Assembly: GCA_018970145.1 (NCBI GenBank)
Contig: JAGWWY010000002.1
Span: forward strand, 310,001-374,000
DNA length: 64,000 nucleotides
Reading direction: 5' to 3'
Origin: Gammaproteobacteria bacterium
GTDB lineage: Bacteria; Pseudomonadota; Gammaproteobacteria; Steroidobacterales; Steroidobacteraceae
Part shown: positions 17,520-27,404 of the stretch, one piece after another
How the letters are laid out: every line of letters begins with the position of its first letter
Numbering within the stretch: position 1 is the first letter of the stretch
The notes under the pieces: model-generated
Database searches by the model: none
The model's input: only the letters and a program-made list of their open reading frames with translations
Told to the model about the DNA's origin: nothing
Made by a program: the position numbers and the translations under genes

Positions 17520-18806
17520 TCAAGCGACGGCGAATTGCTCCTCTTCCGTCGAGCCCTTCATGGCCGTGACCGACGATTGCCCTGCCGAGACCGTCTGAGT
17601 GACGTCGTCGAAATATCCCGCACCGACTTCACGCTGATGCTTAGTGGCGGTGTACCCGTCTTTCTCGGCTGCGAACTCCGCCTGCTGCAGAGTCACGTAA
17701 GCCGACATCTGCGACTCGCGATACCCCTTGGCGAGTTGGAACATCGAGAAATTCAAGGCGTGGAAGCCCGCGAGAGTGATGAATTGGAACTTATAGCCCA
17801 TCGCGCCGAGCTCACGCTGGAACTTGGCGATCGTTGCGTCGTCGAGTTTCTTCTTCCAATTGAACGAGGGCGAGCAATTGTAAGCGAGCAGCTTGCCCGG
17901 GAACTGCGCGTGGATTGCCTCGGCGAAATGCTTCGCTTCGGTCAAATCGGGCGTTCCCGTCTCGCACCACAACAGATCGGCATAGGGTGCATAGGCGAGA
18001 CCACGCGCGATCGCCTGTTGGAGACCCGCTCGCACATGAAAGAACCCCTCGGAGGTCCGTCCGCGCTCGGTATCGATGAACGGGCGATCACGCTCATCGA
18101 CGTCCGCCGTCAGCAGATTCGCACTCTCGGCGTCCGTACGTGCCACCAGAATGGTCGGCACATCGCACACATCGGCCGCCAAACGCGCCGCCACAAGCTT
18201 ATTGACAGCCTCTTGGGTCGGTACGAGCACCTTGCCGCCCATATGCCCGCACTTCTTGGCCGAGGAAAGCTGATCCTCGAAATGCACGCCTGCGGCGCCC
18301 GCTTCGATCATGCCCTTCATCAACTCGAAGGCGTTCAAGACACCACCGAAGCCAGCCTCGGCATCGGCCACGATCGGCTGCAGCCAGTCAATCGAGTCAT
18401 CGCCCTCGGCGTGATGCAGTTGATCCGCGCGCAGCAGCGTGTTGTTGATACGACGCACGACCTGCGGTACCGAGTTGGCCGGGTACAGCGATTGATCTGG
18501 ATACATCTCGCCGGCGAGGTTTGCATCACCCGCCACCTGCCAACCCGACAGGTAGATCGCCTTGAGACCGGCGCGCACTTGCTGCATCGCTTGGTTGCCA
18601 GTCAATGCACCGAGCGCATTGACGTACGGCAGGGTCGCCATGTTGCGCCAAAGTTTCTCCGCGCCGAGCCGCGCGAGCGAATGCTCGATCGCGACCGTAC
18701 CGCGCAGACGCACCACATCCTGCGCGCCGTAACCACGCTGCACTCCGCTCCAGCGCGGGCTCGTGGACCATTCTCGTTGTAACTCGTCGGCACTCTTCAG
18801 GGGCAT
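17520..18806 (-). CDS. aceA: Isocitrate lyase
   Basis: Glyoxylate-shunt enzyme cleaving isocitrate to glyoxylate and succinate. The 428-residue product has the catalytic KKCGH motif (Cys186) and the upstream metal/substrate region [10 protein letters not shown]. The ATG at 18806 has a good Shine-Dalgarno (GAGGA) 7 bases upstream. It follows aceB by 57 bases on the same strand, as in the classical aceBA operon, and ends in a hairpin before icd. Confidence 0.97.
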   Translation of the reverse strand: MPLKSADELQREWSTSPRWSGVQRGYGAQDVVRLRGTVAIEHSLARLGAEKLWRNMATLPYVNALGALTGNQAMQQVRAGLKAIYLSGWQVAGDANLAGEMYPDQSLYPANSVPQVVRRINNTLLRADQLHHAEGDDSIDWLQPIVADAEAGFGGVLNAFELMKGMIEAGAAGVHFEDQLSSAKKCGHMGGKVLVPTQEAVNKLVAARLAADVCDVPTILVARTDAESANLLTADVDERDRPFIDTERGRTSEGFFHVRAGLQQAIARGLAYAPYADLLWCETGTPDLTEAKHFAEAIHAQFPGKLLAYNCSPSFNWKKKLDDATIAKFQRELGAMGYKFQFITLAGFHALNFSMFQLAKGYRESQMSAYVTLQQAEFAAEKDGYTATKHQREVGAGYFDDVTQTVSAGQSSVTAMKGSTEEEQFAVA

Positions 18807-18863
18807 GTTCGTCCTCGTTGATTCGGGGGATGTTTCAGGGGTTGATGTAGCGGGACATAAAGC

Positions 18864-20456
18864 TCAGGCCAGCTCGCGGTAGGCGGCCAGCGTCAGGAAT
18901 GTCGCAAACTCGGGGGCCGTGGTGATCTCATCTAAGAGCGCAGCCGCCTCGGTGTACTTGCCCGCGACGAATGCGGACTCGCCCAGCGCGGTTCGTAATC
19001 GCGCGAGCTCTGCATGCAACTCGCTGCGAAACAGCTCGGCCGTGACCTTGCGACCATCGGCAAGCACGCCGCCCGGGTGACGAATCCATTGCCAGATCTG
19101 TGCGCGTGAGATCTCCGCCGTCGCCGCGTCTTCCATCAAATTATTGATGGGCACACAACCGTTGCCACACAGCCAAGCGGCCATGTATTGCAGCGACACG
19201 CTGACGTTGTCGCGAAGTCCGTCGGCCGTGATGGAGCCTTCCGGCACACGCAGCAGATCGTCGGCTGAAACGGCGACATCCTCTCGCAAGCGATGCACCT
19301 GGTTCGGGGTCGGCATCAAACGATCAAACACGTCCAGTGCGATCGACACCAGAGCCGGATGCGCCACCCAAGTACCATCGTGCCCGTCGCCCGCCTCGCG
19401 CTCCTTGTCGGCACGTACCTTCGCCAACGCGGCGTCGTTGGCGATTGGGTCGTTCTTGATCGGAATCTGCGCAGCCATGCCGCCCATCGCGAAAGCACCG
19501 CGCCGGTGACAGGTACGGATACAGAGCAAAGAATACGAGCGCATGAAGTGGGTCGTCATCGTGACGAGGCGACGCTCCGGGAGGAGGAAATCCGCTCGTT
19601 TTGCGAATTTTTTGATGAAGCTGAAGATGTAGTCCCAACGCCCGCAGTTGAGACCGACAATGTAGTCGCGCAGTTCGAACAGGATCTCGTCCATCTCGAA
19701 TGCCGCGAGGATCGTCTCGATCAATACCGTGCACTTGATCGTGCCGTGCGCGAGACCCAAACGTCTCTCAGAGAAGTCGAACACCTCCGCCCACAGCCGT
19801 GCCTCTCGGTGGCTCTCCATCTTCGGCAGGTAGAAGTACGGCCCGGTGCCGCGTGCCGCAAGTTCATGGTGGTTGTGGAACAGGTACAAGCCAAAATCCA
19901 CCAAGGCTCCCGGAATCGGCTTGCCGGCGAAAAGCAGGTGCTTTTCCTCAAGATGCCAACCGCGCGGACGAACGAACAGCACGGCGACTTTATCGTTGAG
20001 CGCATAGCGCTTGCCCTCCGCGCTCGTGAAATCGATGCGCCGGGCCACGGCATCGCGCAAATTCGCCTGACCGGCGATCACGTTGTCCCACGACGGCGCG
20101 AGCGAGTCCTCGCAATCGGCCATGAAGACTTTGGCGCCGCAATTGAGCGCATTGATGATCATCTTGCGATCGGTCGGTCCCGTGATCTCGACGCGGCGGT
20201 CCTGCAGGTCGGCCGGAATCGGCCCGACCCTCCAGTCGCCTTCGCGGATCGCACGGGTCTCCGGTAAAAAATCTGGCATCTCGCCGGCATCGAGCCGGGC
20301 CTGACGCTGCTCGCGAGCGCGCAGAAGTTGTTCGACGCGCGGGCCAAAACGGACGACCAGCTCGCCGAGAAAAGCGACCGCCTCGGCCGTCAGGATTCCC
20401 TCGTCGGCCGGACGGGTGGGTAAGCCGGGTAGATATTCGAGACCGGGGACGTTCAT
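18864..20456 (-). CDS. aceB: Malate synthase A
   Basis: Condenses glyoxylate with acetyl-CoA to malate, the second step of the glyoxylate shunt. It is 530 residues, the length of the A-type enzyme; the signature includes [32 protein letters not shown] and the C-terminal [21 protein letters not shown]. The ATG at 20456 faces the divergent regulator gene across a 92-base region holding a palindrome. It is the first gene of the aceBA operon. Confidence 0.97.
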   Translation of the reverse strand: MNVPGLEYLPGLPTRPADEGILTAEAVAFLGELVVRFGPRVEQLLRAREQRQARLDAGEMPDFLPETRAIREGDWRVGPIPADLQDRRVEITGPTDRKMIINALNCGAKVFMADCEDSLAPSWDNVIAGQANLRDAVARRIDFTSAEGKRYALNDKVAVLFVRPRGWHLEEKHLLFAGKPIPGALVDFGLYLFHNHHELAARGTGPYFYLPKMESHREARLWAEVFDFSERRLGLAHGTIKCTVLIETILAAFEMDEILFELRDYIVGLNCGRWDYIFSFIKKFAKRADFLLPERRLVTMTTHFMRSYSLLCIRTCHRRGAFAMGGMAAQIPIKNDPIANDAALAKVRADKEREAGDGHDGTWVAHPALVSIALDVFDRLMPTPNQVHRLREDVAVSADDLLRVPEGSITADGLRDNVSVSLQYMAAWLCGNGCVPINNLMEDAATAEISRAQIWQWIRHPGGVLADGRKVTAELFRSELHAELARLRTALGESAFVAGKYTEAAALLDEITTAPEFATFLTLAAYRELA

Positions 20457-20527
20457 GCAGACTCGCGTGGAGTGGAATGACGATTGAACTCTAGCGGCAT
20501 TGGTGAGAGTATTTACACAATAGAAAT

Positions 20528-20540
20528 TTCACAGTGTGAA
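20528..20540. promoter_or_regulatory. Palindromic operator candidate between aceB and the regulator
   Basis: TTCACAGTGTGAA is a perfect 13-base palindrome with a single central base. Half-site-like copies flank it: TTTACAC at 20512-20518 and TTTCAC at 20541-20546. It lies 8 bases before the regulator ATG and 72 bases upstream of aceB. That placement suits autoregulation plus control of aceBA by the neighbouring XRE protein. It is the inverse arrangement of a CRP site, so CRP is unlikely. Confidence 0.55.
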
Positions 20541-20548
20541 TTTCACGT

Positions 20549-22093
20549 ATGGTCGGACTGCTACGCCAGGGACATTTTCTCGGCTCCAAATTACGCAGCC
20601 TGCGCAAGCGCAACGGCCTCACCCTCGATGAAGTCTCGGCGCGCTGCATCCAACTGGACTCCGAGCACGCTCCGTCGGTGTCCTACCTCAGCATGGTCGA
20701 GACCGGCAAACGCGTCCCGTCCGCCCAAATGCTCGAGGTGCTCGCCCAGGTCTTCGGCAAAGACGTCGGCTGGTTCCTCGATCGAACCGAAGCGCAACCG
20801 GCGAGCCCGCCGCGCAAAGGCCGAGGTGGCGTCGCTACGGTGATGCCGCTGGAACCGGCTTTCCTGTTCTCCAAAGAATTGCTGCAATCGGCGCTACCGG
20901 AACTGCTGGCCCAAACCGGAACGAGTGGTCGGCAGTTCGCTCGATTGCTCGTGCGCGTCTGGCAGGAGGCGCGTCAAAACGATTTCCCCGATATCGAACG
21001 CGCCGCCGAATCGGTGGGCCGGCGTCGTATGCCGCTCACGCTCGAAGATGTACTCAAGATCGCCAACGACTTGGGGCTCCTGATTCGGTGGATCGACGAG
21101 GATCGCCGCAACCCGCAATCGAAGTTGCTGCGTGCGCGCTTCGAGGCGCCGAGCACCATCGTCATTAATCGGCGTTTGCGCGGCCAAGAGGCCCGCCTCA
21201 AGTACACCCTCGCCTTCTTCATCGGTCACAAGATCCTGCATGGCGCCGACGGAGTCGTGCCACCGCACAGCGTGACCGGCGCCACGGCAGAAGAACCGAC
21301 GACCGTTGATGCCGCCTCGATGGCGCCGCGCGATGTGTTACTTGCTTGGCGCGACTTCGAGTGCAGCGCCTTCGCGGGCGCGCTGCTCTGCCCTAAACAG
21401 CCGCTGCGTCAATTCCTGGTGCGCGAGCATCATGAGATTGCCGCCTGCGACAAACTGGGGGTTACTCCAGCCGTGATGATGCGCCGCATGACGGCGGTAT
21501 CGCCATATCGCCACTGGCATTTCTTTGATGGCTATTCGCCAGGATTCTTGCGTGCCGTCTACCGCGGCAATGGCATTCCTCTACCGTGGGGCAACATGAG
21601 TCTGGTGCCTGATCCGTGCCCGCACTGGGCGGTTTTCCGGCTGCTGCGAGATACGCCCGAGTCGCGCGCGGCCGAACACAAACCAGTCTCGCAGATCTCG
21701 ATCATGCGCGATGGCGGTGAACCCAAGCTCTACTGCTGTCACTCGCTGCGCACTCAGGATGCCGCCGATGTTTCCCACGTCTTGTCCGTCGGCGTGGATC
21801 TCGCACCCGCTCTCGAGGCACAAGGGCTCGATGCGCGCGCGATGATTACGATGATCGACGAGAGTTGTCGCCGCGGCAAAGGTGTCGGCAAGGTGCCACC
21901 CGAGGCTGCAGCGGGGATTCGAACCGTGAGCCACGTCTTGAACATCGCGTGGGTGGCGCGGGCGCTTGAATCACCGGCCAGCGTCATCTGTCCGCGCAGC
22001 AGTGGCTGCCCCCGCGAAATCAGCTGCGGCGACGCTCCGCTCGCCCGCGATCTGCGATCAACATCGCGAGCTCCAACGACTGCTCGTAGTTGA
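20549..22093 (+). CDS. XRE-family regulator (DUF3612-like), likely aceBA regulator
   Basis: The 514-residue protein begins with an XRE helix-turn-helix (about 12-68, SKLRSLRKRNGLTLDEVSAR to VFGKDVGWFLDR). A long region follows that resembles IrrE/ImmA-type and DUF3612 regulators. The would-be metallopeptidase helix reads GHKILHG, so the catalytic glutamate is absent and it probably senses rather than cuts. The C-terminal half has cysteine clusters (YCCHS, CPRSSGCPREISC). Divergent placement next to aceB suggests control of the glyoxylate shunt, probably by an acyl-CoA or organic acid (inference). Its last 74 bases overlap aroG. Confidence 0.75.
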   Translation: MVGLLRQGHFLGSKLRSLRKRNGLTLDEVSARCIQLDSEHAPSVSYLSMVETGKRVPSAQMLEVLAQVFGKDVGWFLDRTEAQPASPPRKGRGGVATVMPLEPAFLFSKELLQSALPELLAQTGTSGRQFARLLVRVWQEARQNDFPDIERAAESVGRRRMPLTLEDVLKIANDLGLLIRWIDEDRRNPQSKLLRARFEAPSTIVINRRLRGQEARLKYTLAFFIGHKILHGADGVVPPHSVTGATAEEPTTVDAASMAPRDVLLAWRDFECSAFAGALLCPKQPLRQFLVREHHEIAACDKLGVTPAVMMRRMTAVSPYRHWHFFDGYSPGFLRAVYRGNGIPLPWGNMSLVPDPCPHWAVFRLLRDTPESRAAEHKPVSQISIMRDGGEPKLYCCHSLRTQDAADVSHVLSVGVDLAPALEAQGLDARAMITMIDESCRRGKGVGKVPPEAAAGIRTVSHVLNIAWVARALESPASVICPRSSGCPREISCGDAPLARDLRSTSRAPTTARS

Positions 22094-23384
22094 GGCGCGG
22101 ATCCACCGTGGATTTGTAGGCGCGCTGCAGGTCGGTGTCCGACAGCCCGCGTGCGCCGCCGGTACATTCGGTGACATCCTCGCCTGTGAGCTCGATGTGT
22201 ACACCGCCCAAGTGTGAGCCGAGATCCCGATGGATTTGAAAACTCAACTCGAGTTCTTTGAGAATGTTTTCGAAGCGTCTGGTCTTCAAACCGCTTTGGC
22301 TGTTCTCGGTATTGCCGTGCATCGGATCGCAGACCCACAGCACCGAATGACCCGTCGCGCGAACCGCTTGAATGGCCTTCGGCAAAGCGGTCTCGATCTC
22401 CTTGGCACCAAAGCGATGAATCAGAGTGAGCTTACCCGGCGCGTTTTGCGGATTGAGCGTGGTGACCAATCGCTGCAACCAGCCGGCGTCCATCGCCGTA
22501 CCGATCTTGATGCCAATCGGATTGGCAATGCCGCGACAATATTCGACATGTGCTCCGTCGAGCTGCGCCGTGCGCATACCGATCCAAGGCATGTGGGTCG
22601 ATAGGTTGTACCAGCGCTGCGCGCGCGGGATAAATCGCGTTTGTGCCTGTTCGTAGTGCAGGATCAACGCTTCGTGACTCGAGTAGAACTCGGCCCGCAG
22701 CGCCTGATGCACTTCCTTCGCACTGATGGTTTCAAAAAACTCGAGACCATCGGCAACCGACGCGACGATCCGCTCGTACTCCGCTTTTAGCGGCGAATGA
22801 CCGACAAATCCCAAATCCCAGTATTCGGGATGATGCAGATCGGCAAAACCACCGTCGATCAGCGCGCGAACGAAATTCAAGGTGAGCGCGGCACGCTCGT
22901 AACCCCGCAGCAACAAATCCGGGTCCGGTTGTCGCGATTCAGGGGTGAATTCCGAACCGTTGACGATATCGCCGCGGTATGACGGCAGCGTCACTCCATC
23001 GCGTGTTTCGGTGTCGGCAGAGCGGGGCTTGGCGTACTGCCCGGCCATCCGACCGACGCGGATGATCGGTTTCTTCATGCCGTGCGTGAGCACGAGACTC
23101 ATCTGCAGCAGAATCTTCAGTCGAGTCGCGATCTTGTCGGACTGACAATCGTCGAAACTCTCGGCGCAGTCGCCTCCCTGCAACAGGAAGCTCTCACCGC
23201 GCTGAGCAGCCGCGAGGTCCTCGCGCAATCGCTCGACTTCCCACGAGACCACGATCGGCGGCAGGCGCGACAGCTTTGCCACCGCCTCAAGCAGCGCAAC
23301 GGGATCGGGGTAAGACGGCTGCTGCTGCGCGGGTCGGGTTTGCCAACTGGTCGGATTCCAAGCCTGATGTTCGGGGGTTTTCAT
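22020..23384 (-). CDS. aroG: Class II (plant-type) DAHP synthase
   Basis: First enzyme of the shikimate pathway, joining phosphoenolpyruvate and erythrose 4-phosphate. The 454-residue protein is the class II type by FLLQGGDCAESF (about residues 61-72), VRVGRMAGQYAKPRS, WVCDPMHGNTE and the C-terminal TVDPRLNYEQSLELA. It follows mazG by 12 bases and ends inside the tail of the convergent XRE regulator gene (74-base overlap). The overlapping part is conserved in aroG, so the regulator tail is probably the flexible partner. Confidence 0.95.
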   Translation of the reverse strand: MKTPEHQAWNPTSWQTRPAQQQPSYPDPVALLEAVAKLSRLPPIVVSWEVERLREDLAAAQRGESFLLQGGDCAESFDDCQSDKIATRLKILLQMSLVLTHGMKKPIIRVGRMAGQYAKPRSADTETRDGVTLPSYRGDIVNGSEFTPESRQPDPDLLLRGYERAALTLNFVRALIDGGFADLHHPEYWDLGFVGHSPLKAEYERIVASVADGLEFFETISAKEVHQALRAEFYSSHEALILHYEQAQTRFIPRAQRWYNLSTHMPWIGMRTAQLDGAHVEYCRGIANPIGIKIGTAMDAGWLQRLVTTLNPQNAPGKLTLIHRFGAKEIETALPKAIQAVRATGHSVLWVCDPMHGNTENSQSGLKTRRFENILKELELSFQIHRDLGSHLGGVHIELTGEDVTECTGGARGLSDTDLQRAYKSTVDPRLNYEQSLELAMLIADRGRAERRRS

Positions 23385-23396
23385 GACGCGGCGATT

Positions 23397-24209
23397 CTAT
23401 GCCGTTTCAGCAGCGGTTTTAACGGTTTTTTCAGCGATTTTTGCTTCCCGCCACAACGCTTCCCAGGCCTCGAGGTCCAACTGCTCGAGGACTAATCCGC
23501 GGTCACGCGCGAACGACTCCATGCACCGAAAGCGGCTCTCGAACTTGGTGTTCGCCTGCCGCAGTGCGGCTTCCGGATCGAGTTTTAGATGCCGCGCCCA
23601 GTTGGCCACAACGAACAGCAGGTCACCGAGCTCCTCGCTTTGCCGCTCGACGGACTGCCGCTCGCGTAGGGTTTCCTCGAATTCGCCGAGTTCCTCGTCG
23701 AGTTTGGCCCGCATGTGCGAAGCGTCCGGCCAATCGAAGTGCACGCGGGCAGCTCGCTTGCCGAGCTTTACCGCTCGAGTGAGCGCCGGCAGCGACCGGG
23801 CCACCCCGGCGAGCGTGCCCTGCTCGCCGGCCTCGGCGCGCTCGCTTTGTTTGTAGCCCTCCCACGCCTGCGTCTGCTGCTCGGCCGTCAAATCTTGGGT
23901 TTCGCCAAACACATGCGGGTGACGGCGCACCAGCTTGTCGGCGATGGCTCGAGCGACATCGTCGAAGTTGAACTGACCGGTCTCCTCGGCGATCCGCGCG
24001 AGAAAGACCACCTGATACAACAGGTCGCCGAGTTCATCACGAACCGCCGCCACATCGTCCCGCTCGATGGCATCGGCGACTTCAAAAGCTTCCTCGAGCG
24101 TATGCGGCACGATGCTGCGCATCGTCTGCTCGAGATCCCAAGCGCAACCGCCTTGCGGGTCTCGCAGACGTTGCATCACCGTCAACAACTGATCCATCGA
24201 CATGCTCAA
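23397..24209 (-). CDS. mazG: Nucleoside triphosphate pyrophosphohydrolase MazG
   Basis: House-cleaning enzyme hydrolysing NTPs to NMP and pyrophosphate. The 270-residue protein contains two MazG domains with the metal-binding EExxE/ExxD pattern: EEAFEVADAI...ELGDLLYQVVF in the first and EEFEETLRER...ELGDLLFVVANW in the second. The ATG at 24209 overlaps the NUDIX stop (ATGA); aroG follows. Confidence 0.95.
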   Translation of the reverse strand: MSMSMDQLLTVMQRLRDPQGGCAWDLEQTMRSIVPHTLEEAFEVADAIERDDVAAVRDELGDLLYQVVFLARIAEETGQFNFDDVARAIADKLVRRHPHVFGETQDLTAEQQTQAWEGYKQSERAEAGEQGTLAGVARSLPALTRAVKLGKRAARVHFDWPDASHMRAKLDEELGEFEETLRERQSVERQSEELGDLLFVVANWARHLKLDPEAALRQANTKFESRFRCMESFARDRGLVLEQLDLEAWEALWREAKIAEKTVKTAAETA

Positions 24210-24868
24210 CGATCCTCGCCACGCAAAACGCGATACAGCGTCAACAACATGCCGGCGGTGGCACCCCAGATATGGTGCGGGCCGAACGGCACATCCGTCA
24301 GTTCGACCTCCGAGCCCTGAAAATGCCGGCTCCGACGGACATGATTGCGCTCATCGAGCAAATGCCGCAGCGGCATCTCGAACACCTCGGCAACTTCGGC
24401 CGGATCGAGTTGCAGATCAAACCCGGGCTGGATGAAACCCACCACCGGCGTCACGCGATATCCACTGATGATCAGATGATCCGGCAGAAAGCCGGCCAAC
24501 GCGATACGCGTACGGGATAAACCGATTTCCTCCTCGGTCTCACGCAGGGCTGCACTCGTAATGTCGCGATCGAGTGGATCGACTCGACCGCCGGGAAAGC
24601 TGATCTGACCGGCATGCTGCGACAGGTGCTCGGCGCGCCGAGTCAACAAAATGGTGAGACCCGTTTGGTGCTCGACGATTGGCACCAGCACTGCCGCGGG
24701 CGTTGGTTGCTCCGGAAAAAAGCGGCGCAACTCCGAGCGACGCTCGGGGCTCAAGGCGCCGTAACGCCAATCCTCGCGCGGCGTGGCGCAAGGCTCGCGC
24801 AGCACATACTCGCAAATGCGCGCTTTGAGAGCTGCATCATCGAGTGAAACCAGATCAAGGGAATTCAT
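24206..24868 (-). CDS. NUDIX hydrolase, CoA-pyrophosphatase type
   Basis: The 220-residue protein has a Nudix box of the CoA-diphosphatase/NudL type (FPGGRVDPLDRD followed by AALRETEEEIGL, about residues 93-117). It likely hydrolyses CoA, oxidised CoA or a related nucleotide diphosphate. It heads the NUDIX-mazG-aroG unit and is divergent from purB across 45 bases. Confidence 0.87.
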   Translation of the reverse strand: MNSLDLVSLDDAALKARICEYVLREPCATPREDWRYGALSPERRSELRRFFPEQPTPAAVLVPIVEHQTGLTILLTRRAEHLSQHAGQISFPGGRVDPLDRDITSAALRETEEEIGLSRTRIALAGFLPDHLIISGYRVTPVVGFIQPGFDLQLDPAEVAEVFEMPLRHLLDERNHVRRSRHFQGSEVELTDVPFGPHHIWGATAGMLLTLYRVLRGEDR

Positions 24869-24913
24869 GGGGTATCATGCGGATTCTACTCCAACCCCGC
24901 CGGTCTGATCCGA

Positions 24914-26284
24914 ATGTCACTCGACGCACTCGATGCTCTCTCGCCCCTTGATGGTCGGTATGCCAAAAGCACGGCACCGCTGCGTGCGCACCTATCGGAG
25001 GGCGCTCTGATTCGCGAGCGTATTCGCATCGAGGCTGATTGGTTGGTGTTCCTCGCGGATACGCGACCGGCGGGTCTGCCGGCAGCAGCTCAGATCACGC
25101 GCGCCTTGCGCGATGCCGCCGTCGAGCTTGCCAAAGCGCCGCCCGCCTCGGCAGCTGCCGCCGTCAAGGCCATCGAACAGCGCACCAACCACGACGTAAA
25201 GGCCGTCGAGTACTACGTCCGCGACCAGCTTGCCTCCGCCGGTGCCTCGCCCGAGTTACTCGAGCTCGTGCATGTGGGCTGTACCTCCGAGGACATCAAC
25301 AACCTCGCCTATGCTCGTCTGCTTCGCGACGCGCGCAACCTGATGCTCGCAGAGTTTCGTGCCCTCTTGCTGCAACTGCGGGAGTTCTCTCTGCAGCATG
25401 CCGATCTGCCGATGCTCTCACGCACACACGGCCAAACCGCGAGCCCGACGACGCTCGGCAAGGAGTGGTCGAACGTGGCGGCGCGTCTCGCTCGCGCGAT
25501 CGATCGCTGGAGTGGCGTCGCCGTACTCGGCAAATGGAACGGTGCGGTCGGCAACTTCAACGCGCACGTGGCGGCGGCGCCGCAGGATGATTGGGCGGCA
25601 CTTTCGCGCCGCTTCGTCGAGTCGATGGGACTTGGCCACAACGCACTCACCACCCAAATCGAACCGCATGATTGGATCGGCGAGTACGCCGATGCGCTCG
25701 CGGCACTCGATGTCGTACTCATCGATTTTTCGCGTGATGTGTGGGGCTACATCAGCTTGGGGTACCTCAGACAACGCGCCGTTGCAGGCGAGGTGGGGTC
25801 ATCGACGATGCCCCACAAGGTCAATCCAATCGATTTCGAAAACGCCGAGGGCAATCTCGGTATCGCTAACGCCCTGCTGCGGCACTTCGCCGACAAATTA
25901 CCGATCTCGCGTTGGCAGCGCGATTTGACCGACTCCACGGTATTGCGCAACGTGGGCGTCGCCCTCGGTCACGTGCTCGTCTCGTTACGCGCCCTGCGGC
26001 GAGGCCTCGGCAAGATCGAACCCGATCCCACCCGTATGGCGACCGATCTCGCCGAAGCATGGGAAGTCCTCGGCGAAGCTGTGCAGACCGTTTTGCGTGC
26101 GCGTGGCGTACCGAATGGATACGAACTGCTCAAGGACTTCACCCGCGGACGTCGTATCGATGGCGTCGCCTATCGCGCTTTCGTCGCTACGCTACCGATC
26201 GACGAAGCGTCGAAGTCACGGCTTGCGGCGATGACACCGACGAGCTATCTCGGTCTCGCGGGGTCTCTCGCGCGCGGCTCTTGA
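24914..26284 (+). CDS. purB: Adenylosuccinate lyase
   Basis: Catalyses two fumarate-releasing steps of purine synthesis. At 456 residues it matches the E. coli-type enzyme, with the superfamily signature GSSTMPHKVNPIDFENAEG (about residues 295-313), the catalytic-histidine stretch SRTHGQTASPTT and the N-terminal SPLDGRYAKST. mnmA follows by 10 bases; in E. coli too, purB lies close to mnmA. Confidence 0.97.
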   Translation: MSLDALDALSPLDGRYAKSTAPLRAHLSEGALIRERIRIEADWLVFLADTRPAGLPAAAQITRALRDAAVELAKAPPASAAAAVKAIEQRTNHDVKAVEYYVRDQLASAGASPELLELVHVGCTSEDINNLAYARLLRDARNLMLAEFRALLLQLREFSLQHADLPMLSRTHGQTASPTTLGKEWSNVAARLARAIDRWSGVAVLGKWNGAVGNFNAHVAAAPQDDWAALSRRFVESMGLGHNALTTQIEPHDWIGEYADALAALDVVLIDFSRDVWGYISLGYLRQRAVAGEVGSSTMPHKVNPIDFENAEGNLGIANALLRHFADKLPISRWQRDLTDSTVLRNVGVALGHVLVSLRALRRGLGKIEPDPTRMATDLAEAWEVLGEAVQTVLRARGVPNGYELLKDFTRGRRIDGVAYRAFVATLPIDEASKSRLAAMTPTSYLGLAGSLARGS

Positions 26285-26294
26285 TCCACCCTCG

Positions 26295-27359
26295 ATGAAG
26301 ATTGTCGTCGGTCTTTCAGGCGGCGTCGACTCGGCGGTCGCGGCATTGCGGCTGCGTCGCCAGGGACACGAGCTGCAAGGCCTGTTCATGGCGAACTGGG
26401 CCGAGGACGACAGCTACTGCACGATCGCCGACGACTATCAGGATGCAAGAGCGGTCTGTCGCGAACTCGACATACCTTTGCATCGGGTCGACTTTGCCGA
26501 GCAGTATCGACAGCGCGTCTTCGATTATTTTCTAACCGAGTATCGCGCCGGTCGAACCCCCAACCCCGATGTGCTTTGTAACCGTGAGATCAAGTTTGGC
26601 GTTTGCCTAGAGCATGTCCGCCGTCTCGGCGGGGAGCGCTTCGCCACGGGGCACTATGCGCGTCGTGTCGAGGGTGCGCATGGTGTGGAACTTCACAAAG
26701 CGCTCGATCACGATAAAGACCAGTCGTACTTCCTGCACGCCTTGGAGCTGCCACAGCTGCACGCCGCGCTGTTCCCGATCGGAGAGTCGCGCAAAGCGGA
26801 GATACGTGCCGAGGCGCGAGCCGCTGGATTGCCGGTTTACGACAAGCCGGACAGCACCGGCATCTGCTTCATCGGTGAACGACCGTTTCGCGAGTTTCTT
26901 GCGCAGTACGTGAGCGAAAATCCGGGTCCGATCGAGACAGCCGAGGGCGAGCAAATCGGGACGCATCGCGGGCTTGCCTTTTACACGCTCGGACAACGCG
27001 GCGGCCTCGAGATCGGGGGACGGCGCGGTCACGACGAAGCCCCGTGGTACGCGGCTCGCAAGGATCTTGCTCGAAACACCTTGGTCGCGGTGCAGGGCCA
27101 CGATCACCCGTTGATGCAAACCCAGTGGGTCAAGACCGGGCCGATGCACTGGCTGATCGACCCGCCGCGCGCGCCGTTCGAGGCGACGGTCAAGTTGCGA
27201 TACCGCCAGCCAGATCAAACCTGCCGCGTCGAATTGCAAACCGACGGCGGCATGGAAATGCATTTCGAGTCTCAACAGCGGGCCGTGACCCCGGGCCAGT
27301 TTGCCGTTCTGTATCAAGGCACGCGCTGTCTGGGCGGCGCGGTCATCGAATCGCTATAA
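26295..27359 (+). CDS. mnmA: tRNA-specific 2-thiouridylase MnmA
   Basis: Thiolates U34 of tRNA-Lys, -Glu and -Gln. The 354-residue protein has the PP-loop SGGVDS (residues 8-13) and the two catalytic cysteines Cys95 (NPDVLCNREIKF) and Cys191 (STGICFIGERPF). A perfect TATAAT overlaps its stop codon and probably serves the next gene, acnA. Confidence 0.97.
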   Translation: MKIVVGLSGGVDSAVAALRLRRQGHELQGLFMANWAEDDSYCTIADDYQDARAVCRELDIPLHRVDFAEQYRQRVFDYFLTEYRAGRTPNPDVLCNREIKFGVCLEHVRRLGGERFATGHYARRVEGAHGVELHKALDHDKDQSYFLHALELPQLHAALFPIGESRKAEIRAEARAAGLPVYDKPDSTGICFIGERPFREFLAQYVSENPGPIETAEGEQIGTHRGLAFYTLGQRGGLEIGGRRGHDEAPWYAARKDLARNTLVAVQGHDHPLMQTQWVKTGPMHWLIDPPRAPFEATVKLRYRQPDQTCRVELQTDGGMEMHFESQQRAVTPGQFAVLYQGTRCLGGAVIESL

Positions 27360-27360
27360 T
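27355..27360 (+). promoter_or_regulatory. Candidate -10 box for acnA
   Basis: A consensus TATAAT spans the mnmA stop codon, 44 bases before the acnA ATG. It predicts a start of transcription near 27367 and a leader of about 38 bases. No good -35 is seen at normal spacing. A G-rich stretch about 10 bases before the ATG may be the ribosome site. Confidence 0.5.
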
Positions 27361-27404
27361 TTCAACTCGTTTTTGCCCAGTTCACCTGTTTCCGGGGGTT
27401 TCCG

